64,000 bases of DNA from M3007 sp031373665 (GTDB lineage Bacteria > Bacteroidota > Bacteroidia > Chitinophagales > Saprospiraceae): positions 130,221 to 194,220 of the forward strand of contig JANMMZ010000043.1 of assembly GCA_031373665.1 (NCBI GenBank). The letters run 5' to 3'. The first letter of the stretch is position 1, and each line of letters begins with the position of its first letter. The notes beneath the pieces were generated by a model. That model made no database searches. It was not told the DNA's origin and saw only the letters and a list, made by a program, of their open reading frames with translations. The position numbers and the translations under genes were made by a program. Of the stretch, positions 8,255-16,454 are shown piece after piece.

Positions 8255-10054
8255 TTAATACACTACAACCCTTACCAATCCCCACTTCACGCCATTAAAA
8301 CACCGCAATATATAGTTTCCTGATGCCATTCCTTGAGGTAAGGCCAATGTGGCTTTGTAGTCAATCATCGTTGGAGGGCTGGTTGCGATCACGATGCCAA
8401 GCATATCCATGATCTCAGTATTGAGTAGCGGCGATTTAGATTCCAGTGATTCAATATAGATCTGGTCACCAGCCGAAACTAGGGTAGGATAGACTTTAAA
8501 GGTTGTAGAGCCAAGATCTAAAGTCGCGCTTGGCGCAGAGACCGTTGCGCAACGGGTAGTGGTGCATCCAAGCCCATCAGTAACGGTACAGCAGTACTCT
8601 CCCGCTAAGAGATTGAATATATTTTGAGTGGTAGCACCTGTATTCCAAAGAAAAGACAAGGCTCCATTGCCACCTATCACACTTAAATAAATATCACCGT
8701 CTGGTATATTAGTACCCGTGCTATTGGTTACGATGGTCGTTGTTATGAGTGGCGGCAGTGGTTCTGTAATAGTAATAGGCAATTGACTATTGTAGTATGT
8801 ATCTGAGCAATTGGTGGCATCGTCAGTGACACTCAATAAAGGAATAGGTAATGGGAACGCACTGGTAACAAGGATACAAGTATCATTGGTTGAAATAATT
8901 TGACCATTTAGTACCCAAGAAAAGATAGGTTCTGTGGCATTGGTATGGGCAACAAACGTCAGCGCAATACTTAAACCTAGTCCACAGGGACTTACATTTT
9001 TGCCTGTACCAGTTACATTCACTTGCAGGTCACCACCACCCAATATTAATATACTAAAGTCTTCTTTACAGCCCCTGGCATCGGTTGCGGTGACTGACCA
9101 AGTGCCAGAATCACTAAAATTATGCATAGCCGTAGTCACTCCATCTTGCCATACATAAGTGAATGGAGCGAGTCCATTGCTCATTGACAATGTTGCTTTA
9201 CCAAGGCTTAAATCACAACCAATATTTTGTACGCCAATAAAATCACCTTCCAAAGCATCAGGTTCTGTGATTGTAAAGGTATCTATCTCCACGTAACCAC
9301 TGCTACCCGTCACTGTGACGTAATGTTGGCCAGCAGGTAGGTTGAATTCCATGTTAAAATTGTTCTGGACATATGACCAAGCATAAAACAATCCTGACTG
9401 ATCGCCATAAACACTTACACCTGCTATACCCGTACTGTCTCCATGACATTTGGGGTTTACTTGCATGTTTTTTACCACCGTAAATGGAGCAGCAGAAGGC
9501 CCTCCATAAGTAAAACGCAGTTGATAGTTTTGGCCTTGATTATTCTGGATCATTTCGGTTTCTGGCACAAAATCATTGCCTAGTGTATCTACTTCTGCCC
9601 TGAAAAAAAGTTCTATTACATAAGTTTGGCTAATGACGAGCCCAGCGGTCAAGTCGGTATCAACATTGGCCCTTCTATACCTTGTAGTATATGGGCCCAC
9701 TGCCGTGTTATACGCCTCTGGAAGATCGAGTATCGTCCATCCAGCACCTGATTGTCCCACTTTAAATATTCTATAATGAAGTGCAACTGCTGTGACATTG
9801 TTTTCGCAACTTTCCCAAGTAATAGAACGGCTATTTTTCAGAAAAAGAGTTCTCACCGTACCAAAGTCGGTATTTTGATACCTGTTGCCGAAAGAACAAT
9901 CTGCAACATTAAAACTATCTATACTTCCATTGATACTGAATGACACTCCAGTAGAGCAACCGCCAATAAAATCATAACCGCATGATATGCAATTATTTAT
10001 ATATAAAAATTGTAATAAGATTAAAGTAAAACCGGTTTGGTAACAATGCTTCAT
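8255..10054 (-). CDS. Secreted SprB-repeat protein with T9SS type A sorting domain
   Basis: The protein has 599 residues with an N-terminal signal. The middle contains SprB-like repeats recognisable by the pattern of a Cys, NGDxTG-like loop and 'W..G.T...I..L..G.Y.V.VTD..GC' closing (for example NPKCHGDSTGIAGVSVYG, LPAGQHYVTVTGSSG, and LLAGEYCCTVTDGLGCTTT). The last ~80 residues (KVYPTLVSAGDQIYIES ... ASGNYILRCFNG) form a T9SS type A C-terminal domain, so export through the type IX system and surface attachment or release is expected. Related SprB-type proteins act as surface adhesins in gliding or biofilm matrices; the ligand is unknown. A -7 element lies upstream at 10121-10128. Confidence 0.88.
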   Translation of the reverse strand: MKHCYQTGFTLILLQFLYINNCISCGYDFIGGCSTGVSFSINGSIDSFNVADCSFGNRYQNTDFGTVRTLFLKNSRSITWESCENNVTAVALHYRIFKVGQSGAGWTILDLPEAYNTAVGPYTTRYRRANVDTDLTAGLVISQTYVIELFFRAEVDTLGNDFVPETEMIQNNQGQNYQLRFTYGGPSAAPFTVVKNMQVNPKCHGDSTGIAGVSVYGDQSGLFYAWSYVQNNFNMEFNLPAGQHYVTVTGSSGYVEIDTFTITEPDALEGDFIGVQNIGCDLSLGKATLSMSNGLAPFTYVWQDGVTTAMHNFSDSGTWSVTATDARGCKEDFSILILGGGDLQVNVTGTGKNVSPCGLGLSIALTFVAHTNATEPIFSWVLNGQIISTNDTCILVTSAFPLPIPLLSVTDDATNCSDTYYNSQLPITITEPLPPLITTTIVTNSTGTNIPDGDIYLSVIGGNGALSFLWNTGATTQNIFNLLAGEYCCTVTDGLGCTTTRCATVSAPSATLDLGSTTFKVYPTLVSAGDQIYIESLESKSPLLNTEIMDMLGIVIATSPPTMIDYKATLALPQGMASGNYILRCFNGVKWGLVRVVVY

Positions 10055-10120
10055 GCAAAAAAATGGTTAGGTTTGACTACGATTTTTGAGTAATATTGAT
10101 AAAAAACAAAGTAATAAGTA

Positions 10121-10128
10121 CAAAGATA
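10121..10128 (-). promoter_or_regulatory. Putative -7 element (TATCTTTG) for the 8255-10054 gene
   Basis: On the minus strand the site reads TATCTTTG, a full TAnnTTTG match, 66 bases upstream of the ATG at 10054. No clear -33 box is seen. Confidence 0.4.
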
Positions 10129-10171
10129 TTGCCAAACGTGCAATATCTTTATGGCATCGAAAAAATAAATT

Positions 10172-10822
10172 ATGCAGGCACATCAACTATTAGTCCAGCG
10201 AACGGCACATTACTACACCTTGGGTACTGTTGGTGTTCATGTCAAACAACTTTGGATTGTGTGTCACGGTTATGCTCAGTTGGCTGATGAATTCTTGGAG
10301 TGTTTTCGTTCCATTGACGATGGTTCTCGGCTTATTATAGCACCCGAAGGCATGAATTATTTCTATAAAAAAGGGTTTAGTGGCCCTGTTGGTGCCAATT
10401 GGATGACTCGCCACAAAAGGGAGGAAGCGATTGTGGATTACTCCAATTATCTACAGAATCTTCTGGATTTATATAGAACCCAACTCGATTCCGATGTCAG
10501 GGTTGTAATCCTTGGATTCTCCCAAGGTACTGCCACCGTGTGCCGTTGGGTGATGGCTAAAAATCCAGCATTTCAAGACCTCATGTTATGGGCAGGTTTG
10601 CCTCCCGAAGACATAGATTACGCTGGTCAAAAAGAGTACCTGAAAAACAAAAATCTATATCTCCTTTATGGGACAAACGATCCGTTTTTGACCCCCGACA
10701 GGATGTCAGTTGTGTCGGAAATAGAACAAAAAAATGGAATTGATTTCAGTGAAACGCCTTTTGAAGGTGGCCATGAAATTTCGGAGGAAGCATTGCAAAA
10801 AATTATTGCTCAACTGAACTAA
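10172..10822 (+). CDS. Alpha/beta-hydrolase, carboxylesterase/lysophospholipase-like
   Basis: The protein has 216 residues, is cytoplasmic (no signal), and is the usual size of small phospholipase/carboxylesterase (PF02230-like) enzymes. QLWIVCHGYAQLADEF gives the oxyanion-hole HGY motif. GFSQG contains nucleophile Ser117, NDPFL gives Asp170 and EGGHEIS gives His201, completing the triad. APEGMNYFYKKGFSGPVGANW fits the lid region (pieces APEGMNYFY and GPVGANWMT). Family members hydrolyse short-chain esters or lysophospholipids; the substrate is not deducible. The gene is transcribed toward the kinase gene with a 15-base gap and no clear terminator. Confidence 0.87.
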   Translation: MQAHQLLVQRTAHYYTLGTVGVHVKQLWIVCHGYAQLADEFLECFRSIDDGSRLIIAPEGMNYFYKKGFSGPVGANWMTRHKREEAIVDYSNYLQNLLDLYRTQLDSDVRVVILGFSQGTATVCRWVMAKNPAFQDLMLWAGLPPEDIDYAGQKEYLKNKNLYLLYGTNDPFLTPDRMSVVSEIEQKNGIDFSETPFEGGHEISEEALQKIIAQLN

Positions 10823-10837
10823 GAAGCCGCTCCTAAC

Positions 10838-11473
10838 CTATAACTTTCGAATCGTCATACCCAACGGAAATGGTTCAGAAAGCATCCCCACTATATCATT
10901 GAACACATGATCGTCTCGCTGAAAATCGGCTTCGCCCAACTCTAGTACAACGACTGGCGTTTCGGTCTCCGTTTTTAAGTATTCAAAATAAGCCCCTTGT
11001 ATCTCTTCTAAATAAATAGACGAAATATTGCGCTCTATATCGCGACCCCGACGTTTTATATGCTCCAAGAGCACCTCCACTGGACGGTGCAGATATATTA
11101 AAATATCGGGCTTCGGAAAGGTGGCATTCAAGATCGTAAACAACCGATGAAATAGCCTGAACTCTTCTTCGCTTAGGTTGTTTTTCGCAAAAAGCAAGGT
11201 TTTTACAAAAAAATAGTCTGCTACAGTGGTTGTTCTGAATAAGTCTGGTTGTGCAAAATGCTCCAAGAGTTGTTTATGTCGCTCTGTCATAAAAAACAAC
11301 TCTACTGGAAACGCATAGCGTTCGGGTTGTTCATAAAATGGGGGCAAAAAGGGATTGTCGGTAAATTGTTCCAAAATAAGAGAACAGCCCAAATGACCGA
11401 CCAAGCGGTTACATAGGGTGGTTTTACCAGCGCCGATATTGCCTTCTATGGCAATGAATTGATAGGGTATCAC
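10838..11473 (-). CDS. Deoxynucleoside kinase (dAK/dCK/dGK family)
   Basis: The protein has 211 residues. IAIEGNIGAGKTTL is the Walker A P-loop near residues 7-20. The region EQFTDNPFLPPFYE supplies the base/substrate contact Glu, ERHKQL follows, and RRGRDIERNIS is the arginine-rich lid that senses ATP. The family phosphorylates deoxynucleosides for salvage in the cytoplasm. The start codon is GTG at 11473, since no ATG fits ahead of the P-loop; it lies six bases after the stop of the VWA gene, so the two are almost certainly one operon and may be translationally coupled. Nucleoside specificity (dA versus dG/dC) cannot be fixed by eye. Confidence 0.9.
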   Translation of the reverse strand: MIPYQFIAIEGNIGAGKTTLCNRLVGHLGCSLILEQFTDNPFLPPFYEQPERYAFPVELFFMTERHKQLLEHFAQPDLFRTTTVADYFFVKTLLFAKNNLSEEEFRLFHRLFTILNATFPKPDILIYLHRPVEVLLEHIKRRGRDIERNISSIYLEEIQGAYFEYLKTETETPVVVLELGEADFQRDDHVFNDIVGMLSEPFPLGMTIRKL

Positions 11474-11479
11474 AGTTTT

Positions 11480-12565
11480 TTACTTTCGCTTCCGCTTTTT
11501 ATAACTATCTAGTACAAAAGAGCCCAACCCTTGCAATGATGAGTAAAATGCTTTACCATCGTTTGCCTGAGTGAAGGCTTCCACAAAGCGCACAAGATAC
11601 GGGTCTCTAGCGATCATAAAAGTAGTAATTGGAATATCTAGTTTTTTACATCGCAAAGCGAGGTTCATACAGCGGTTGATGATCTTCCGATCTAGGCCAA
11701 ATGAGTTTTTGTAATAGTTTTTTCCAATTTTAAGGCAGGTAGGTTTCCCATCCGTGATCATGAAGATCTGTTTGTTTGGATTTCGGCGTTTTTTAAGCAA
11801 ATCCATCGCCAATTCTAGCCCAGATACCGTATTGGTATGGTAAGGCCCCACTTGAAGATAAGGAATTTCCTTGAGTTCGATCGGCCAAGCATCGTCTCCA
11901 AATACAATAATATCAAGCGTATCTTTTGGGAATCTGGTTTTAATGAACTCTGCCAGAGCGAGGGCAACTTTTTTTGCGGGTGTGATTCGATCCTCGCCAT
12001 ACAATATCATAGAGTGGGAAATATCAATCATCAACACCGAGGACATTTGGCTCTGATAAAAGGTTTCGTGCACCTCAATATCGTCTTGGGTTAGGTTAAA
12101 CTCATCAATACCGTGGTTGATATAAGCATTGCGAAGGCTATTGGTGACGGCCATTTGTTCGAGACTATCCCCAAACTCATAAGGCTTCACATCGGAAGTA
12201 TATTCATCGCCGCGCCCAATCAGTCCAGTATTATGCTTCCCGCTTTTGGCCTTTTTAAGGTCGCCAAATATATCATCGAGGCTTTTTTGCCGAAGGCTAA
12301 TCTCTAGTTTTGAACTTGGGCGTACTCCACCATTGTCGCCATCGCGGCGCAAATACCCTTGTTCTTCCAAATCGCGGATAAAATCGCCCATTCCATACTC
12401 ATCAGTGGTCAATTTGTACTCCCTATCCAATTCATTGAGCCACGACAATGCTTCCGATACATTGCCTGATGTATAGAGCATTAGTTCCTGAAAAATTTTG
12501 AACAAGCGATCAAATGTACTTTGATTCGGATCAGCCGTATAATCTGTAAAACGAAAACCTATCAT
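11480..12565 (-). CDS. VWA-domain protein of unknown partner
   Basis: The protein has 361 residues with no signal peptide or membrane segment. The N-terminal ~170 residues are charged and helical (ELMLYTSGNVSEALSWLNEL). The C-terminal half is a von Willebrand factor A fold with an intact MIDAS: DISHS (the DxSxS motif), a Thr in YHTNT, and Asp in ITDGKPT. VWA proteins of this type in bacteria usually assist an AAA+ ATPase of the magnesium-chelatase or MoxR class, but no such gene is next to it here; the downstream partner is the deoxynucleoside kinase, six bases away. Ion-dependent protein binding in the cytoplasm is the likely activity. A hairpin lies just ahead of its start. Confidence 0.85.
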   Translation of the reverse strand: MIGFRFTDYTADPNQSTFDRLFKIFQELMLYTSGNVSEALSWLNELDREYKLTTDEYGMGDFIRDLEEQGYLRRDGDNGGVRPSSKLEISLRQKSLDDIFGDLKKAKSGKHNTGLIGRGDEYTSDVKPYEFGDSLEQMAVTNSLRNAYINHGIDEFNLTQDDIEVHETFYQSQMSSVLMIDISHSMILYGEDRITPAKKVALALAEFIKTRFPKDTLDIIVFGDDAWPIELKEIPYLQVGPYHTNTVSGLELAMDLLKKRRNPNKQIFMITDGKPTCLKIGKNYYKNSFGLDRKIINRCMNLALRCKKLDIPITTFMIARDPYLVRFVEAFTQANDGKAFYSSLQGLGSFVLDSYKKRKRK

Positions 12566-12577
12566 GATTGTAAAAAG

Positions 12578-12613
12578 TAGTGGGAAAGCGCAATAATTGC
12601 CACCCTCCCACTA
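12578..12613 (-). terminator. Hairpin terminator, very close to the VWA start codon
   Basis: On the minus strand TAGTGGGA (12613-12606) pairs with TCCCACTA (12585-12578), with a second internal GCAAT/ATTGC palindrome, followed by CTTTTTAC. It ends the 12651-13382 gene but lies only 13 bases before the VWA ATG, so it could also attenuate readthrough into VWA-kinase. Confidence 0.7.
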
Positions 12614-12650
12614 ATAACAGTAATTTCTACAATTGGTTTTGAAATTTTGT

Positions 12651-13382
12651 TTACTCTTTCGCCTTTTCGTAAGCCGATTTAGTAGCGTTCCAAATATATC
12701 GCAAGGTGCGGATTGATTCCTGTTCCTTTTTTCCCTTTAACTTTTGCAACACTGCTTGCTCAAATATAATATCGGGCAACAATTGGTCAGTCACTTCCAA
12801 TTTGGTTTTAATTGTTTTGATCTCTTTGAAAGATTCTGGTCGCTGCTCTTTTTCTCCTTCGCGATTCAGTTCAAAACTACCTACCTCTTTCCGGTTAAAA
12901 GGATCAAACAACAACCATTTTTGAGTAGTGATACCTGCACCATACCATGATTCTTTGATTGAAATGAATGTTTTTTGGGCGATCATTTGAAAACCAAAGT
13001 ATTCTGGTTGGTATTCGCCCGGTGCGCCCTCATGAAATTTGTAAAAGATAGATTTCTTTTTCCAACCCTTGGGTGTTTTTTCCAACCTCGCGAAATTGAA
13101 CATATAGCCCTCTACCGTAAATAGGATCCATGCTTCTTGTACATCGCCAACTTTGCGCATGAGTATGGTGTCAACATTACTGAACAAGCCACCTTCGGCA
13201 TCGGTTCCAAATATTTTTCCGTATTCAGTGGTGCGAGGCAATACCCAAAACTTGTCCGATTTGGAGTATTTAGCCCCAAGCATTTCTTTCAAAAAACTCG
13301 TGGCATCAGGAGTTTTTAGATACTCTGACTGTGCTTGCATGAAGCATGGCAAGGCTAAAAAAGCAATAATAAGGTATTTCAT
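12651..13382 (-). CDS. Secreted protein of unknown function
   Basis: The protein has 243 residues. The N-terminus MKYLIIAFLALPCFMQAQ is a clear Sec signal peptide with cleavage after QAQ, leaving about 225 residues rich in Lys, Phe and Trp. It holds patterns such as FWVLPRTTEYGKIFGTD, QEAWILFTVEGYMF and QKWLLFDPFNRKEVGSFEL, which suggest a beta-rich fold. The C-terminus is helical and basic (LQKLKGKKEQESIRTLRY). There is no lipobox, no T9SS domain and no transmembrane helix, so it is probably periplasmic. I do not recognise a family. It is followed by a hairpin terminator; the upstream T9SS gene ends 28 bases away on the same strand, so they may be co-transcribed. Confidence 0.7.
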   Translation of the reverse strand: MKYLIIAFLALPCFMQAQSEYLKTPDATSFLKEMLGAKYSKSDKFWVLPRTTEYGKIFGTDAEGGLFSNVDTILMRKVGDVQEAWILFTVEGYMFNFARLEKTPKGWKKKSIFYKFHEGAPGEYQPEYFGFQMIAQKTFISIKESWYGAGITTQKWLLFDPFNRKEVGSFELNREGEKEQRPESFKEIKTIKTKLEVTDQLLPDIIFEQAVLQKLKGKKEQESIRTLRYIWNATKSAYEKAKE

Positions 13383-13410
13383 TTTATATGATGTTTTATT
13401 AATTTATGCG

Positions 13411-15678
13411 TTACTTAACTAAGGTTGCAAACCCCTTATATTCTAATTTTTCTCCCCTTGGCCCAGTAAAACTACAATGATACACATACACGCCAGCCGC
13501 AGACATGCCTCCCTTGTTTAGTTGTCGTCCATTCCACTCTTCCACAGGATTGTTTGTTTCGAATACCATTTCTCCCCAACGATTCCAAATAGTCATTTGA
13601 AATTGGGTAACGCCCTCTAAAATTCCTTTGCCTAGGAACCCATCATTGGTGCCATCCGCATTGGGCGTAAACGCATTGGGCATATACCATCGTATTTCGG
13701 GACGAATATCCAGAACTTTACTCATCGAATCCTGACAACCTTCAGGATGGGTAACAATTAGTCTTACCGTCACCTTTCCCGTATCTGGGAATGAAAACGT
13801 AGGATTTCGTACCGTCGTACTTCCATACTTGTCAAAAGTCCAGTTCCACCGATCGGCCAACACTGAAAGATCTGTGAATTTAACGGTATTATTGAATTGA
13901 CTCAATAAACTATCTGGATCACAACTAAAATTGGCCGTTGGTGAAGGCTCTATACGGATCAATCGAGGAAAAGTATCGGATATAAAGCACCCTAAAGGGG
14001 AAGTAATGGCCACGCTGACATCATATGTACCCACTTCATTATATACATGGCTAGGGCTTATTACACCACTTAGGGTATCACCATCACCAAAATTCCAGAC
14101 AATATAGTAATTTTCATCTAAAGGAGAAGAGAGGTTATCAAAGAATATTTCTCCGGGCGCACAACCAATATAACTGTTGGGTCTAATAATAATGTAGGGG
14201 GGAACAGGGAAATATGGAATAATTTTTTGCTTTTCCGCTACACATCTGTTTTTATCAGATACTGTCAGTTTCACAGGGTGATTTCCGGGGTATGGATAAG
14301 TAAATAAAGGGTCAGTCAGTGCTGATTCACCGTTGGGTACCCCAAACCGCCATTTCCAGCGATTAACGATTCCGTCTCCGCTCGATAAATCCGTAAATGT
14401 GACGGGACCTGCTACACAAGTATCGTAGTCAAACTCAAAATCAGCATTGACTCCTGGGAAAATATTGACAAAGATATAGGCCGTATCTCCACATGCCGAT
14501 CCTGGGTTGAGTAACAAAGTGCCAGTGTAAAAGCCCGTATCAGGAAATGTTACGGTGGCATCCCAGTTTTGGGTATTAGTATAACTCATTCCATTTTTCA
14601 AGTCAAAAGTCCATTTAAATTCGTCAATAAACTGCTGTTGCACACTTTCGTTCACAAAAGTTACCGTTTTATTGCCGCAAGAACTTTTTACGTATCGCTT
14701 AGGTCCAAGTATGGTATCTTCCTTGATATTGGCTAATACGGTGGGCATACAATCTGCCACATTAAACTGAAAATCACGGCGCACGGTTGAGAGCAGTTGC
14801 CCATTTCGGAATTCGTCCACGCATACGCCCACCACAAACTGCCCCAAAAGATTGGGGCTTCCACTAATAAATCCATTTGTAGGATTGATGGACACTTGGG
14901 GATTGCCACCCATTGGATTGCCCGGACTAAAAGTAGGCACATCAAATGGTACATTATCAAATGGTGGTGCACAGGGTGGGGTAGGGATAGCACCTTCACA
15001 ACCAAATAAATCTGGGGAAACCAATATTTTTCCACCGCCCGCAAATGGGCTGCAAAATTTATACACCAAAAGATCACCATCACTGTCTATAGCGGAGTGG
15101 TCAAAGTCTATAGGGAAATTATTGCAGATGATAATCGGAGGAAAATTCGTATAAACAGGGCTATCGTTGTTCCCAGCCATTGCTTGTGGATTCAACTCCA
15201 CCGAGTAAGTGGCTCCTATATCGCCGGGATTGACCACATTTGTAATGGTCACATTGCGACAGCAACGCTGATACACAATAAAATAACTCTGGTTGGTCAG
15301 CACAGGTAACACCTTTTCAAAAATATAGGTAGCCTGCTGTACACAAACGGGAGGCAATGATGAGACGCACTCCGGAGGAATGGGTGACAAATTGGATTGG
15401 TTGCTGATCTGGACATTGAAGGCTTCTTCCAATGAATTATTAAAATAAGACCCTTTGTATATAGCCATCTCAGCCGGATTATCAAAATCAGCACCACCGT
15501 TAGAATTACAATCACGGTAGATTTTCATGGTGAAACGCCAGCGTTTGGCCGTGCTGCCAACATCGCCTAAGTACTCGTAAGTGATTTCACCCCCGATAAT
15601 ATGCTTTGCATAAGTGTAGTCAGGCAATAAAAAAGCACAAAAAAGCACTAAAAAGTAAGAATAACGTGAGGTATTCAT
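13411..15678 (-). CDS. Secreted PKD-domain protein with T9SS type B (CHU_C) sorting domain
   Basis: The protein has 755 residues, with a signal peptide ending near YTYAK. The start HIIGGEITYEYLGD is a common opening of large Bacteroidota surface proteins. Residues from about 340 onward hold at least four PKD-like modules, seen by TFPDTGFYTGTL, WKWRFGVPNG, WNFGDGDTLSGVISPSHVY and WNWTFDKYGST..FPDTGK. The C-terminal ~90 residues (WYMPNAFTPNADGTNDGFLG, WNRWGEMVFET, GVYVYHC) are the gliding-motility-associated type B sorting domain. It should be exported by T9SS and stay on the surface, possibly with the SprF-type helpers that type B substrates use, though none is in the window. The function is probably adhesion or matrix. 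Confidence 0.9.
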   Translation of the reverse strand: MNTSRYSYFLVLFCAFLLPDYTYAKHIIGGEITYEYLGDVGSTAKRWRFTMKIYRDCNSNGGADFDNPAEMAIYKGSYFNNSLEEAFNVQISNQSNLSPIPPECVSSLPPVCVQQATYIFEKVLPVLTNQSYFIVYQRCCRNVTITNVVNPGDIGATYSVELNPQAMAGNNDSPVYTNFPPIIICNNFPIDFDHSAIDSDGDLLVYKFCSPFAGGGKILVSPDLFGCEGAIPTPPCAPPFDNVPFDVPTFSPGNPMGGNPQVSINPTNGFISGSPNLLGQFVVGVCVDEFRNGQLLSTVRRDFQFNVADCMPTVLANIKEDTILGPKRYVKSSCGNKTVTFVNESVQQQFIDEFKWTFDLKNGMSYTNTQNWDATVTFPDTGFYTGTLLLNPGSACGDTAYIFVNIFPGVNADFEFDYDTCVAGPVTFTDLSSGDGIVNRWKWRFGVPNGESALTDPLFTYPYPGNHPVKLTVSDKNRCVAEKQKIIPYFPVPPYIIIRPNSYIGCAPGEIFFDNLSSPLDENYYIVWNFGDGDTLSGVISPSHVYNEVGTYDVSVAITSPLGCFISDTFPRLIRIEPSPTANFSCDPDSLLSQFNNTVKFTDLSVLADRWNWTFDKYGSTTVRNPTFSFPDTGKVTVRLIVTHPEGCQDSMSKVLDIRPEIRWYMPNAFTPNADGTNDGFLGKGILEGVTQFQMTIWNRWGEMVFETNNPVEEWNGRQLNKGGMSAAGVYVYHCSFTGPRGEKLEYKGFATLVK

Positions 15679-15744
15679 AATAATTAAATCATTTATCGGT
15701 TAGAATGAACACTATATCTGTAAAATAACAGATTTTTGCATCCC

Positions 15745-15752
15745 CAAAAGTA
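15745..15752 (-). promoter_or_regulatory. Putative -7 element (TACTTTTG) for the PKD gene
   Basis: The minus-strand TACTTTTG is an exact TAnnTTTG match, 66 bases before the ATG at 15678. On the opposite strand GATTTTTG at 15731-15738 (one mismatch) may serve the divergent tsaC gene. Confidence 0.45.
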
Positions 15753-15788
15753 CAACTACAAACGTAATATTAAAGTCAATTGTTGAGT

Positions 15789-16361
15789 ATGTTCTTGCTA
15801 CGTGACGACATTTATGAGATTGTCCGCATTATTAATGATGGCGGCATCATTTGTTACCCCACTGATACCATCTGGGGAGTAGGCTGCGATGCTACTAATT
15901 CAGAAGCCATTGCCAAGGTTTCAGCCCTAAAAGGCCGTCCACCGGAGAAAGGTTACGTTGTTTTAGTTTCAAGCATCGAAATGCTGAAACAATATGTAGT
16001 AAAGGTACATCCACGTATTGAAACCCTGCTTTCATTTCATACCCGACCCTTGTCTGTGGTGTTTGACAAGACCATTGGGTTGCCTCCTTCTGCCAAAGCA
16101 CCAGATGGTTCAGTGGCCTTCAGGGTTACTCGAGATGAATTTTGTTGTGCCTTGATCAATGAATTGGGCAAACCTTTAATTAGTACCTCTGCCAATATTT
16201 CTGGAGAGCCTTACCCGCCCACCTTTGGGGGGGTGAGTAGTGATATACTTGGTCAGGTCAATTATGTGGTGAAGCATCGCCAAGATGATAAAGAGCCTGG
16301 CGAACCCTCGGCCATTGCAAAACTTGATCGGCACAATGAACTGGAGTTTTTAAGGGATTAA
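15789..16361 (+). CDS. tsaC: L-threonylcarbamoyladenylate synthase (TsaC/Sua5/YrdC)
   Basis: The protein has 190 residues, the single-domain TsaC/YrdC size without the Sua5 extension. IICYPTDTIWGVGCDA is the diagnostic N-terminal motif, followed by ALKGRPPEKGYVVLVSS (the KxR-region that binds nucleotide) and LISTSANISGEPYP near the C-terminus. It makes threonylcarbamoyl-AMP from Thr, bicarbonate and ATP for the t6A37 modification of ANN-decoding tRNAs. The ATG at 15789 is preferred over the TTG at 15780. It is divergent from the PKD gene and convergent with the OmpA gene across a strong terminator; the transferase partners (TsaB, D, E) are not in the window. Confidence 0.93.
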   Translation: MFLLRDDIYEIVRIINDGGIICYPTDTIWGVGCDATNSEAIAKVSALKGRPPEKGYVVLVSSIEMLKQYVVKVHPRIETLLSFHTRPLSVVFDKTIGLPPSAKAPDGSVAFRVTRDEFCCALINELGKPLISTSANISGEPYPPTFGGVSSDILGQVNYVVKHRQDDKEPGEPSAIAKLDRHNELEFLRD

Positions 16362-16395
16362 AGACAATACGGGTTCTCTTCTCTTTTACTAACGC

Positions 16396-16432
16396 AAAAG
16401 CACCTGTCAGCGTTGGGCTGGCAGGTGCTTTT
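16396..16432. terminator. Bidirectional intrinsic terminator
   Basis: AAAAGCACCTG (16396-16406) and CAGGTGCTTTT (16422-16432) form a perfect 11-bp stem flanked by A and T runs, extended inward by an imperfect CAGC/GCTG pairing, between the convergent tsaC and OmpA genes. Confidence 0.9.
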
Positions 16433-16454
16433 ATATTTTTCGTTTTGTCCTAGC

